Shown here: positions 56,903-64,000 of the stretch, piece after piece
Layout of the letters: every line of letters begins with the position of its first letter
Position numbering within the stretch: the stretch's first letter is position 1
Assembly (NCBI RefSeq): GCF_044904705.1
Contig: NZ_JADIKL010000002.1
Coordinates: 124,001-188,000, forward strand
DNA: 64,000 bases
Origin: Rhodanobacter_A agri
Lineage (GTDB): Bacteria > Pseudomonadota > Gammaproteobacteria > Xanthomonadales > Rhodanobacteraceae
Direction: 5' to 3'
Program-made: the position numbers and the translations under genes
The notes under the pieces: generated by a model
The model's input: only the letters and a program-made list of their open reading frames with translations
What the model was told of the DNA's origin: nothing
Databases searched by the model: none

Positions 56903-57460
56903 TCATTTCGCCGTCAGCAGCAGATGCGCGTGGACCTTCACGTCGGCGCCGATCACCGAGGTGTCGGCGTAGTCGCCTACGCCCACGCCGAAGTCCAGCC
57001 GCTTGAGCGTGCCGTCCACGTCCAGCGTGGCGTTCTTCCCCTGCGGCTTGAAGTCCACGGCGAGGCTCACCGGCTTGGTGACGCCGCGCAAGGTGAGTTT
57101 GCCGTCGGCGACGACCTTGCCGCCGACCTGGCGGAAGCCGGTAGTGACGAAGTGCGCCGCGGGGAATTGGGCGACGTTGAAGAAATCCTTGCCCGGCAGC
57201 GCGCCCTGCTGGTCCTTGTCGCTCACCGCGACGCTGGCCATGGTCACGTCGACGTCGAACTTCGACTGCGCGAGCTGGGCGGGGTCGTAGCTGATTGCCG
57301 CATGCCATTGCTTGAAGCTGCCACTGAAGCTGGTGCCCTGGAAGCTGCCGGTGAAGCCCAGCGTGCTGGCGGGCTGCATGGCGTAATCGGCGGCCAGTAC
57401 GGCACCGGGGAGGGCGAGCGCCAGCAGTGTCGCGGCGGCGAGGAATCGGATGTTCTTCAT
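56903..57460 (-). CDS. YceI-family periplasmic protein (first)
   Basis: A 185-residue exported lipocalin-like barrel. Signal peptide about 1-23. YceI proteins bind isoprenoid chains such as polyprenyl or ubiquinone-like lipids. Family features: STLGFTGSFQGTSFSGSF, PAHF-type strand AAHFVTTGF, and LTLRGVTKPVSL. It is the last gene of a YceI-cytochrome b561-YceI operon and overlaps the cytochrome gene by ATGA. Confidence 0.9.
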   Translation of the reverse strand: MKNIRFLAAATLLALALPGAVLAADYAMQPASTLGFTGSFQGTSFSGSFKQWHAAISYDPAQLAQSKFDVDVTMASVAVSDKDQQGALPGKDFFNVAQFPAAHFVTTGFRQVGGKVVADGKLTLRGVTKPVSLAVDFKPQGKNATLDVDGTLKRLDFGVGVGDYADTSVIGADVKVHAHLLLTAK

Positions 57461-58038
57461 GGACGTTCTCCTGCTTGCGTCTTGTCGTTGCGCAGCTTGC
57501 CGAACGGCAGCATGCGCCTCAGCACATCGTCACCGTCGAACACGTGGTGCTTGAGCGCGGCACCCACGTGTCCCACCAGTACCAGTACCAGGAACCAGAA
57601 CAGGTATTCGTGCACCGCATGCGAGAAGTGGCGCAGCGCATCGTCTTTCGCCGCGATGCCCGGCAGGTTGAACAGCTTGAAGAACTGCAGCGGCTTGCCG
57701 GTCACCGAGTTGTACCACCAGCCGCTCAGGGGCAGCGCCAGCGCGAGCAGGTACAGCATGGCATGCGTGGCGCGCGCGGCGATCAGCTGCCAGCGCGGCG
57801 CTGGTTCCTCGCGCGGACGGCCGTCGGGCCAGCGCCAGGCCAGGCGCAGCAGCATCAGCGCCAGCACGGTGAGGCCGATCGACTTGTGCAGTGCCAGCCA
57901 GTTGATCTTCTGCATCGGGTTGCTGGCCAGGTCCATGCACAGGCCGAATACGCCGTTGCCGAGAATGGCCAGCGCCACGATCCAGTGGAAGGACTTGGCG
58001 ATCGTGCCCCAATGGCGGTCGTCGCTGCGCAGCTTCAT
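57457..58038 (-). CDS. Cytochrome b561 (YceJ-type)
   Basis: A 193-residue inner membrane di-haem cytochrome b561 with four helices. Candidate haem ligands are His18 (KSFHWIVAL), His51 (ALHKSIG), His92 (ATHAMLYLL) and His143 (HAVHEYLFW). E. coli pairs the related yceJ gene with yceI. It probably exchanges electrons with quinol and superoxide-type acceptors. Overlaps on both sides by ATGA with YceI genes. Confidence 0.9.
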   Translation of the reverse strand: MKLRSDDRHWGTIAKSFHWIVALAILGNGVFGLCMDLASNPMQKINWLALHKSIGLTVLALMLLRLAWRWPDGRPREEPAPRWQLIAARATHAMLYLLALALPLSGWWYNSVTGKPLQFFKLFNLPGIAAKDDALRHFSHAVHEYLFWFLVLVLVGHVGAALKHHVFDGDDVLRRMLPFGKLRNDKTQAGERP

Positions 58039-58658
58039 GGAGAGTCCTTGGTGGCGGTGGTGCCGGTGGAAGAATGATCGTCGCGGATTGCCTCGAGTTC
58101 CATCCACACCGATACGTGATGGCCGATCGAGTCGGAAAACGCGGTGATGCCGAAGTCGGTGCGGTCGAGGCTGGCGGTGGCCGAGAAGCCGGCGACGGTG
58201 TGCAGGCCGTACAGCGTGCGGGCTTCGCGGTTGAGGCGGAACGGGATATCGAGCGGACGGCTGACGCCATGCAAGGTCAGCGTGCCGTGCAGCACGCCGT
58301 GGCTGGCGTCGGTGCGCTCGACCGAACGGCTGGCGAAATGCGCCTCGCGGTTCTGCGCGCAGTCCAGCAAGGCATGCCCGCAGACGGCCTTGTTCCAGCC
58401 GGCGTCGCCCATGTCCACGCCGGCCAGGTCGACGTCGAGCTCCGTGCTGGCGTGGCTCCAGTCGTCCGGATCCAGGCGCAGCCAGCCACGCGCGATGTGC
58501 AGCCGCCCGAACGGTCGCGAATAGCCGTTGTGGTCGATGCTGAAGACGATCTGGCTGTGCACGGTGTCGTAGCGATAGTCGTGCGTGCCGGCGAACGCAG
58601 CCATGGCCGGCGCGGCCAGCAACAGCAATAACCAGCGTGTGGGGTGTGCCCGGGACAT
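58035..58658 (-). CDS. YceI-family periplasmic protein (second)
   Basis: A 207-residue exported YceI-type barrel, only distantly like the other copy. Signal peptide about 1-23 (FAGTHDY mature end). YceI strands are clear: VHSQIVFSIDHNGYSRPFG and HGTLTLHGVSRPLDIPF. It is the first gene of its operon, transcribed away from the hybrid kinase. The two YceI copies may carry different lipids for the cytochrome. Confidence 0.88.
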   Translation of the reverse strand: MSRAHPTRWLLLLLAAPAMAAFAGTHDYRYDTVHSQIVFSIDHNGYSRPFGRLHIARGWLRLDPDDWSHASTELDVDLAGVDMGDAGWNKAVCGHALLDCAQNREAHFASRSVERTDASHGVLHGTLTLHGVSRPLDIPFRLNREARTLYGLHTVAGFSATASLDRTDFGITAFSDSIGHHVSVWMELEAIRDDHSSTGTTATKDSP

Positions 58659-58813
58659 GCGGCGAAGTCTGGACGAACACCGTTCCCCGCGCCAGCGGCG
58701 GCACCGGAACGCAGCGTTCGCGTCGGGGATCGATGCGGCCTGTCGTGCCGGCGGCGAAGTCGCGCAGGTAGCACAGTTTTGGCATGATGCGGCGAGGGCA
58801 GGGGAATAAGCCA

Positions 58814-61800
58814 ATGTTTGCATCGCTCGTGTTGGGAGCCGTTTTGTCTGTCGCCGCGCCGGTGCCGGGCACCGCTGGTGCGGGCCAGGCAGGCGTCGCA
58901 GCCACGGCACCCGCGCCGGCCACCGGCTTGCTGCCCACGCCGCAGTTCAAGCACTTCGACATGAGCGATGGCTTGCCCAGCTCGGCCATCAATGCGGTGG
59001 TGCAGGACCAGCGCGGGTTCATGTGGTTCGGCGGTTCCGGCGGCCTGGTGCGCTACGACGGCGTGGAATTCAAGACCTACGCGCACGTGCCGGACGAGGC
59101 GAATGCGCTGTCGTCCAACGACATCACCCAGCTGGTATGCGCGACGGACGGCAAGTTGTGGATCGGCACCGGCGACGCCGGGCTGGACCGGCTCGACCCG
59201 GCCACGGGCCGCTTCGAGCACTGGCAGCACGATCCCAAAAATCCGGCGAGCCTCTCCAGCGACGTGGTGTCCTCGCTGGCGCAGGACAGCGACGGCAGCC
59301 TGTGGGTAGGCACGCGGAACGGCCTCGAACACTTGTCGCAGGATGGCGCCAGGCTGGAGCACGTGGCTTATCTGAAGGCCATCGGCGGCGGCACCGGCAG
59401 CAACCGGGACTTGATGGTCGGCGCGCTGAAGGTCGACACCGACGGCACGTTGTGGATCGGTACCTGGTCCGGCCTGCTGTTGAAGCGGCTTCCGGACGGC
59501 AGCATCCGGCAGGTCCAGGTGGTGCACGGCGAGGACAAGCCCGACCAGATCTGGCGCATCAACGGCAGCGGCAAGGATCTGCGCATCGGCACGCGGCTCG
59601 GCTTGCTGCACGTCGACGGCGATGGCGTGGCGCGGCCGATGTTCGACGCCGCACAGTTGGCGCCGGAGTACGCCTTCGACAGCGCCCGCGACCGCTCCGG
59701 TCGCCTGTGGGTCGCCACGCTGCATGGCGTGGTCATGGTCGATCCGCACACCGGCATCCATCGATTCCACAGCCAGCCGCTGGTGCTGGGTGGCCTGCCC
59801 GGCGAATGGACCTGGCGCGTCGTCGCCGATCGCGAAGGGGGACTCTGGTTCACCTTCTACGACGGTGGCATCGCGTACCTGGCGCCGGGCTGGGAAGGGT
59901 TTTCGCGCTACACGCACATTCCGGACGACCCCAACAGCCTGCGCGACACGCTGGCCTCGGTGGTGGCGCCCAGCGCCGACGGCAAGCTGTGGGTCGGCGA
60001 GCGCGGCAAGCTCGACAAGCTGGACCCGGCCACCGGCAAAGTCGAGCACGCGCTCGACGATCTGAAGACCGAAGTGATCTCGATGGCCGAGGCCGGGGAC
60101 AGCCTGTGGTTCACAGTGCGCGGCGCGCTGCACCGCTACCAGGACGGCAAGGACACCATCGTCGACGGAGACCACAAACAGTTCACCCGGCCCGAGATCC
60201 TGGTGAAAGGGGAGGACGGCGCGATCTACGTGACCGTGACGAAGGATGGCGTGGTCCGGATCGATACCCAGACGCTGCAGGCCACCCCGGTGCCGATGCC
60301 GGCCGATGCGAAGGACGTCGATGTGCGGCCGTCGGGCCTGGACATGGAGGGCGGCGTGCTCTGGTACGCGAACCACGAAGGATTGATGCGCTGGAATCCG
60401 TCCATCCGGCGGATGGAATTCGCGCCCGGCGTGCCGCGTGGCGAAGACATCCTCGCCTTCACTCCGATCGGTTCGACGTTCTGGATGCTGCGCAACGACG
60501 GGCTAGAGCATTACCACTGGCAGAATGGCAGCGCCGTCCGCGACCGCCTGGTGGGGGCAGCGCAAGGATGGAAAAGCCCGGTAGTGCTGGGCATGGACGA
60601 GGATCGCACGGGGCGCTTGTGGATCTTCGGCCAGACCGGCTTGTGGAGCTTCGATCCGGCCACCGGCAAGTTCAAGCACTACGGCGTGCAAGACGGACTG
60701 ATCAACAGCGAGTTCATCAATGGCGCCGTGCGGACCGCACCAGACAGTCCGCTCTACGCGCCCACGCAGGGCGGCGTGATCGGCTTCAATCCGCTGCAGC
60801 ATCGCGATCGGGCCATGGCGCCCCTGCTCGCCGTCGTCGGCATCGACGTGCATGGCAGTCGGGGCGTGCATGCGCTGCCGACCAGTCAGCAAGACATCAC
60901 GCTGGCCTGGGACGATCGCGATCTGCGCGTCAGTGTACGTGCGCTTTCCTATATCAATCCGCTGGCGAATCGCTATCGCTTCCGGATGGACGGCATGGAC
61001 GACGGCTGGGTCGACACGGACAACCGTGGCGATCGCGAATTCGTGGGGCTGCGCGCCGGCGACTACACCTTGCACGCCGAGGCGGCCGGTGCCGGCGGGG
61101 AGTGGGGCCAGCTGGCGGCGCCGTTGCACATCCACGTACAGGCGCCGCCATGGCAGCGCTGGTGGGCATGGCTGCTGTACGTGCTGGCCGTGGTGGCGAC
61201 GGTGAGCTGGATCATGTGGGCGTGGCGGCGGCGGCTGGCGCAGCGCCATCGCATCGAACTGATCGAGCAGCGGCGCGCGCTGGCCGAGCAGGCCAGCGCG
61301 GCGAAGACACAATTCCTTGCCACGCTCAGCCACGAGATCCGCACGCCGATGACCGGCGTGATGGGCATGGCCGAGCTGCTCCTGAATACGCCGCTCGACG
61401 CGCGGCAGCAGGACTACACCAAGGCCATGCAGCGCTCCGGCGGCATGCTGATGAAGTTGCTCAACGATGCGCTGGACTTGGTGCGCATCGACGCTGGCCG
61501 GCTGGAGCTGGAGCCGGCTCCGTTCGATCCGCGCCAACTGGTCGAGGACGTGGCGCAACTGGAGCAGGGCCTGGCGTGGAGCAAGGGCCTGCGCTTTGTG
61601 GTGGAGATGGCCGACAACCTGCCGGCACAGGCGGTGGGCGACGCGGTGCGCATCAAGCAGGTGCTGCTGAATCTCGCCAACAACGCCTTGAAGTTCACCG
61701 AGCACGGCAGTGTCACGCTGCGCGCCACACTCAGCGGTGACAGCCTGCTATTCAGCGTCAGCGACACGGGTCCGGGCATTCCCGAAGGCAGCCAGGCCCG

Positions 61801-62413
61801 GCTGTTCCAGCGTTTCGAGCAGGAGGAGAGTCCGCAGCGCCGCGCTGGTAGCGGCCTGGGTCTGGCGATCTGCCGCGAACTGGTGGAGATGATGGGCGGC
61901 AGCATCGAGCTGCAGTCGCGGCTGGGCCACGGCAGCACCTTCCTGGTGCGGCTGCCCTTGATCGAGGTAGCTGCCGCGCCGGACGAACAGGCGGCGCCTG
62001 CGGAAACCGGCGAACGCCACCTGCGCTTGCTGCTGGTGGAGGATGACCCCATCGTCGCGGCCGTCATCACGGGCCTGCTGCAGCAGCAGGGCCATGCGGC
62101 CTGTCACGTGGCGAACGGCCTGCTGGCGCTGGCCGAGCTGGACCGGAACCGCTACGACGCGGTACTGCTCGACCTCGACCTGCCCGGTGTGGACGGTTTC
62201 CAGGTGGCGCGGCTGATCCGCCAGCGCGAGACGGGGAGGCATCTGCCGATCGTGGCGGTGACGGCGCGCTCGGGCGAAGCGGACGAGGCACATGCGCGCG
62301 AGGCCGGCATGGACGGTTTCCTGCGCAAGCCGCTCAGCGGCGAGCAACTGGCGGCGATGCTGGCGCGTGTGTTGCGCGGGGCGGGCGAGCGTGCGGAGGC
62401 CGCGGTCAGCTGA
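58814..62413 (+). CDS. Hybrid sensor histidine kinase with periplasmic propeller domain
   Basis: A 1199-residue sensor. Order: signal peptide (about 1-25), two-component-regulator propeller repeats (LWIGT-, GLWFTF- and LWVGE-type strands) over about 45-660, a Y_Y_Y domain, and one membrane helix (about 783-805). HisKA follows with the phosphoacceptor His840 (LSHEIRTPM), then an HATPase with NLANNALKF, DTGPGIP and GSGLGLAI, and a C-terminal REC domain with Asp1120. It lacks a DNA-binding output domain, unlike the Bacteroides hybrid systems. The likely output is phosphotransfer to a separate protein. The ATG with AGGGGAA upstream is used. Confidence 0.9.
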   Translation: MFASLVLGAVLSVAAPVPGTAGAGQAGVAATAPAPATGLLPTPQFKHFDMSDGLPSSAINAVVQDQRGFMWFGGSGGLVRYDGVEFKTYAHVPDEANALSSNDITQLVCATDGKLWIGTGDAGLDRLDPATGRFEHWQHDPKNPASLSSDVVSSLAQDSDGSLWVGTRNGLEHLSQDGARLEHVAYLKAIGGGTGSNRDLMVGALKVDTDGTLWIGTWSGLLLKRLPDGSIRQVQVVHGEDKPDQIWRINGSGKDLRIGTRLGLLHVDGDGVARPMFDAAQLAPEYAFDSARDRSGRLWVATLHGVVMVDPHTGIHRFHSQPLVLGGLPGEWTWRVVADREGGLWFTFYDGGIAYLAPGWEGFSRYTHIPDDPNSLRDTLASVVAPSADGKLWVGERGKLDKLDPATGKVEHALDDLKTEVISMAEAGDSLWFTVRGALHRYQDGKDTIVDGDHKQFTRPEILVKGEDGAIYVTVTKDGVVRIDTQTLQATPVPMPADAKDVDVRPSGLDMEGGVLWYANHEGLMRWNPSIRRMEFAPGVPRGEDILAFTPIGSTFWMLRNDGLEHYHWQNGSAVRDRLVGAAQGWKSPVVLGMDEDRTGRLWIFGQTGLWSFDPATGKFKHYGVQDGLINSEFINGAVRTAPDSPLYAPTQGGVIGFNPLQHRDRAMAPLLAVVGIDVHGSRGVHALPTSQQDITLAWDDRDLRVSVRALSYINPLANRYRFRMDGMDDGWVDTDNRGDREFVGLRAGDYTLHAEAAGAGGEWGQLAAPLHIHVQAPPWQRWWAWLLYVLAVVATVSWIMWAWRRRLAQRHRIELIEQRRALAEQASAAKTQFLATLSHEIRTPMTGVMGMAELLLNTPLDARQQDYTKAMQRSGGMLMKLLNDALDLVRIDAGRLELEPAPFDPRQLVEDVAQLEQGLAWSKGLRFVVEMADNLPAQAVGDAVRIKQVLLNLANNALKFTEHGSVTLRATLSGDSLLFSVSDTGPGIPEGSQARLFQRFEQEESPQRRAGSGLGLAICRELVEMMGGSIELQSRLGHGSTFLVRLPLIEVAAAPDEQAAPAETGERHLRLLLVEDDPIVAAVITGLLQQQGHAACHVANGLLALAELDRNRYDAVLLDLDLPGVDGFQVARLIRQRETGRHLPIVAVTARSGEADEAHAREAGMDGFLRKPLSGEQLAAMLARVLRGAGERAEAAVS

Positions 62414-62428
62414 GCGCCGCGGCGGGCG

Positions 62429-62848
62429 TCACATGTCGTTCTTGTGCAGCTCGAAACCGCGCCGTTGGTATTCGCGCCAGCGCAGGCGCGAGCCATCGCG
62501 CTCGGCCGGGTCGGCAGCCACCACTTCCAGTACGCGCTCGCAGCGTCCGTCGTGGCAGTTCTCGCGAAGGTTGATCACCAGCGGCCGGTCGGGCGTGTCG
62601 ATGCCGGGCGGCACGATCAGCACTGCAGTGTCGGCATCGTCGTCATCGCCGGCGAGCTGGTGCGGGATGAATGCATCCTCGTCGAATGCCCACAGCAATT
62701 CGTCGAGTTCCTCGGCCTGGGCGTGGTCGCGGGCGAGGATCAGGGTCGGCTGTTGCGACGCAAACGCCCGCTTCGTCAGCTCGCATACCAGCAGCAGCGG
62801 CTGCTCGCGGAAGCGTGGCTTGTCGATCAGGTAGAAGTCGGCGCGCAT
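62429..62848 (-). CDS. holC: DNA polymerase III subunit chi
   Basis: A 139-residue HolC protein; chi contacts SSB and, through psi, the clamp loader. The family start ADFYLIDKPRFREQPLL, the LWAFDEDAFIPHQLAG block and the PLVINLRENCHDG region are recognisable. It is downstream of pepA on the same strand, the usual pepA-holC pair. The ATG of MRADFYLI is chosen. Confidence 0.93.
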   Translation of the reverse strand: MRADFYLIDKPRFREQPLLLVCELTKRAFASQQPTLILARDHAQAEELDELLWAFDEDAFIPHQLAGDDDDADTAVLIVPPGIDTPDRPLVINLRENCHDGRCERVLEVVAADPAERDGSRLRWREYQRRGFELHKNDM

Positions 62849-62935
62849 AGGGCAGGGATGAGTGGAGAGGAGCGAAGGAGGGGCGATGGGCATGATGCCT
62901 CAAACCATCGCCTCTAGTGCTTCACTTCGCTTCGC

Positions 62936-64000
62936 TCACTTTTCGCCCCGCTCGATCAGCCACTGCGCCAGCAGCGCCACCGGGCGGCCGGTGGCCAGGC
63001 CCTTGCGGCCTTCATCCCATGCGGTGCCGGCGATGTCGAGGTGGGCCCAGCGCAGGCCTTCGGTGAAACGCGACAGGAAGCAGGCGGCGGTGATCGCGCC
63101 GGCACTCTTGCCGCCGATGTTGGCGACGTCGGCGAAGCCGGAGTCGAGCTGCACCTGGTAGTCATCCCACAGCGGCATGCGCCAGGCGCGGTCCAAGGTG
63201 TGTTCGCCTGCGGCGAGCAGCTCGGCGGCGAGGTCGTCGTGCTTGCTGAACAGACCGCTGGCGTGCTTGCCGAGCGCGATCACGCAGGCACCGGTGAGGG
63301 TGGCGGCGTCGATCATCGCCGATGGCTGGAAGGTGCGCGCGGTGTAGGTCAGCGCGTCGCACAGGATCAGGCGGCCTTCGGCGTCGGTATTGAGCACTTC
63401 GATGGTCTGGCCGGACAGGCTGGTGAGCACGTCGCCGGGGCGGTAACTGTCGCCATCGGGCATGTTCTCCGCCGCAGGCACCACGCAGACCAGGTTGAGC
63501 TTGAGGCCCATCGCCACCGCGGCGATGAAGGCGCCGAGCACGCCGGCTGCGCCGCCCATATCGAACTTCATCTCCTCCATGCCGGGGCCGGGCTTGAGGC
63601 TGATGCCGCCGGTATCGAAGGTGATGCCCTTGCCGATGAACGCGTAGGGCGCCGTGCCCTCGGTGCCGCCGTGGTACTGCAGCACGACCAGCTTCGGCTT
63701 GTTCGCCGAGCCGCGGCCCACCGCCAGCAGCGAGCCGAAGCCCAGCTTTTCCATCTCGACGTGGTCGAGCACGCTGCAGTCGACCTGCTCGTGCGCCGCG
63801 GCGAAGGCCTCGGCCTGACCGGCGATGTACGCAGGCGTGCAGATGTTCGGCGGCAGGTTGGCCAGCTCGCGGGCGAAGCGCACGCCCTCGGCGATGCCGC
63901 GTGCCTGCGCCAGGCCTGCTTCCGCTTCGGCGCCGGCAGCGAAGGCCAGCGCGGCCAGCTCCGGCTGCGCGCTCTTTTCGCGCGGCTTGAAGGTGGCGGT
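62936..64000 (-). CDS. pepA: Leucyl aminopeptidase, C-terminal part (5' end outside window)
   Basis: The gene runs off the right edge of the window, so the N-terminus is missing; 354 residues are visible. The catalytic M17 domain has ELANLPPNICTP, GKGITFDTGGISLKPG (metal-binding), and NTDAEGRLIL. PepA removes N-terminal residues from peptides and in E. coli also acts as a DNA-bending cofactor at plasmid cer sites. It is followed by holC after 87 bp. Confidence 0.95.
   Translation of the reverse strand, partial: TATFKPREKSAQPELAALAFAAGAEAEAGLAQARGIAEGVRFARELANLPPNICTPAYIAGQAEAFAAAHEQVDCSVLDHVEMEKLGFGSLLAVGRGSANKPKLVVLQYHGGTEGTAPYAFIGKGITFDTGGISLKPGPGMEEMKFDMGGAAGVLGAFIAAVAMGLKLNLVCVVPAAENMPDGDSYRPGDVLTSLSGQTIEVLNTDAEGRLILCDALTYTARTFQPSAMIDAATLTGACVIALGKHASGLFSKHDDLAAELLAAGEHTLDRAWRMPLWDDYQVQLDSGFADVANIGGKSAGAITAACFLSRFTEGLRWAHLDIAGTAWDEGRKGLATGRPVALLAQWLIERGEK

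Overview
The window is a GC-rich, gene-dense chromosomal segment of a gammaproteobacterium. Gene content and order point to the Xanthomonadales, most likely Rhodanobacteraceae (Rhodanobacter/Dyella/Frateuria type). The evidence is a division and cell wall (dcw) cluster that lacks murD, the order rsmI-rnpB-mraZ, a dciA-type gene between lpxC and secA, a cobalamin riboswitch in front of metE, and REP-like 'GTAGGAGCGC' palindromes. This placement is inferred from gene content; no database was searched. No prophage, insertion sequence, CRISPR array or tRNA gene was seen.

Layout. 1-5.2 kb: the end of a TPR protein, then metK and metE on the minus strand; metE has a cobalamin riboswitch and a hairpin that covers its ribosome binding site. 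5.2-9.7 kb: an SGNH hydrolase, a PlsC-GNAT fusion that may make ornithine-type lipids, an LpxH-like phosphoesterase, and dusB. 9.7-18 kb: a TPR diguanylate cyclase, a nucleoside permease, a LysE/RhtB exporter, then a minus-strand operon lpoA-yraN-FAD oxidase-UDG that diverges from rsmI. 18.9-36.6 kb: RNase P RNA and the dcw cluster mraZ-rsmH-ftsL-ftsI-murE-murF-mraY-ftsW-murG-murC-ddlB-ftsQ-ftsA-ftsZ-lpxC. Most genes from rsmH to ftsQ overlap or touch; the exceptions are the long structured spacers around ftsZ. 36.7-40.1 kb: dciA and secA. 40.1-47.1 kb: the lptD-surA-pdxA-rsmA-apaG-apaH operon on the minus strand.

47.3-49.4 kb: a three-gene minus-strand operon with a small membrane protein (candidate solitary B12 transporter, BtuM-like), a PduO-type cobalamin adenosyltransferase and a histone-deacetylase-family hydrolase. 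With the riboswitch at metE this suggests a cell that salvages cobalamin and turns off B12-independent methionine synthesis when it has B12. 49.5-52.8 kb: ubiH-ubiI for ubiquinone and a dienelactone hydrolase. 52.8-53.2 kb: a palindrome-rich repeat. 53.2-56.9 kb: an amino acid permease, an L-serine dehydratase and a small glutaredoxin-like protein. 56.9-58.7 kb: a YceI-cytochrome b561-YceI operon. 58.8-62.4 kb: a large hybrid sensor kinase with a periplasmic propeller. The window closes with holC and the 3' part of pepA.

Almost everything has a recognisable core or accessory function. The least described parts are the candidate BtuM/PduO/deacetylase operon, the hairpin arrays on both sides of ftsZ, the 10-nt repeats in front of mraZ, and the fused acyltransferase with its LpxH-like partner.
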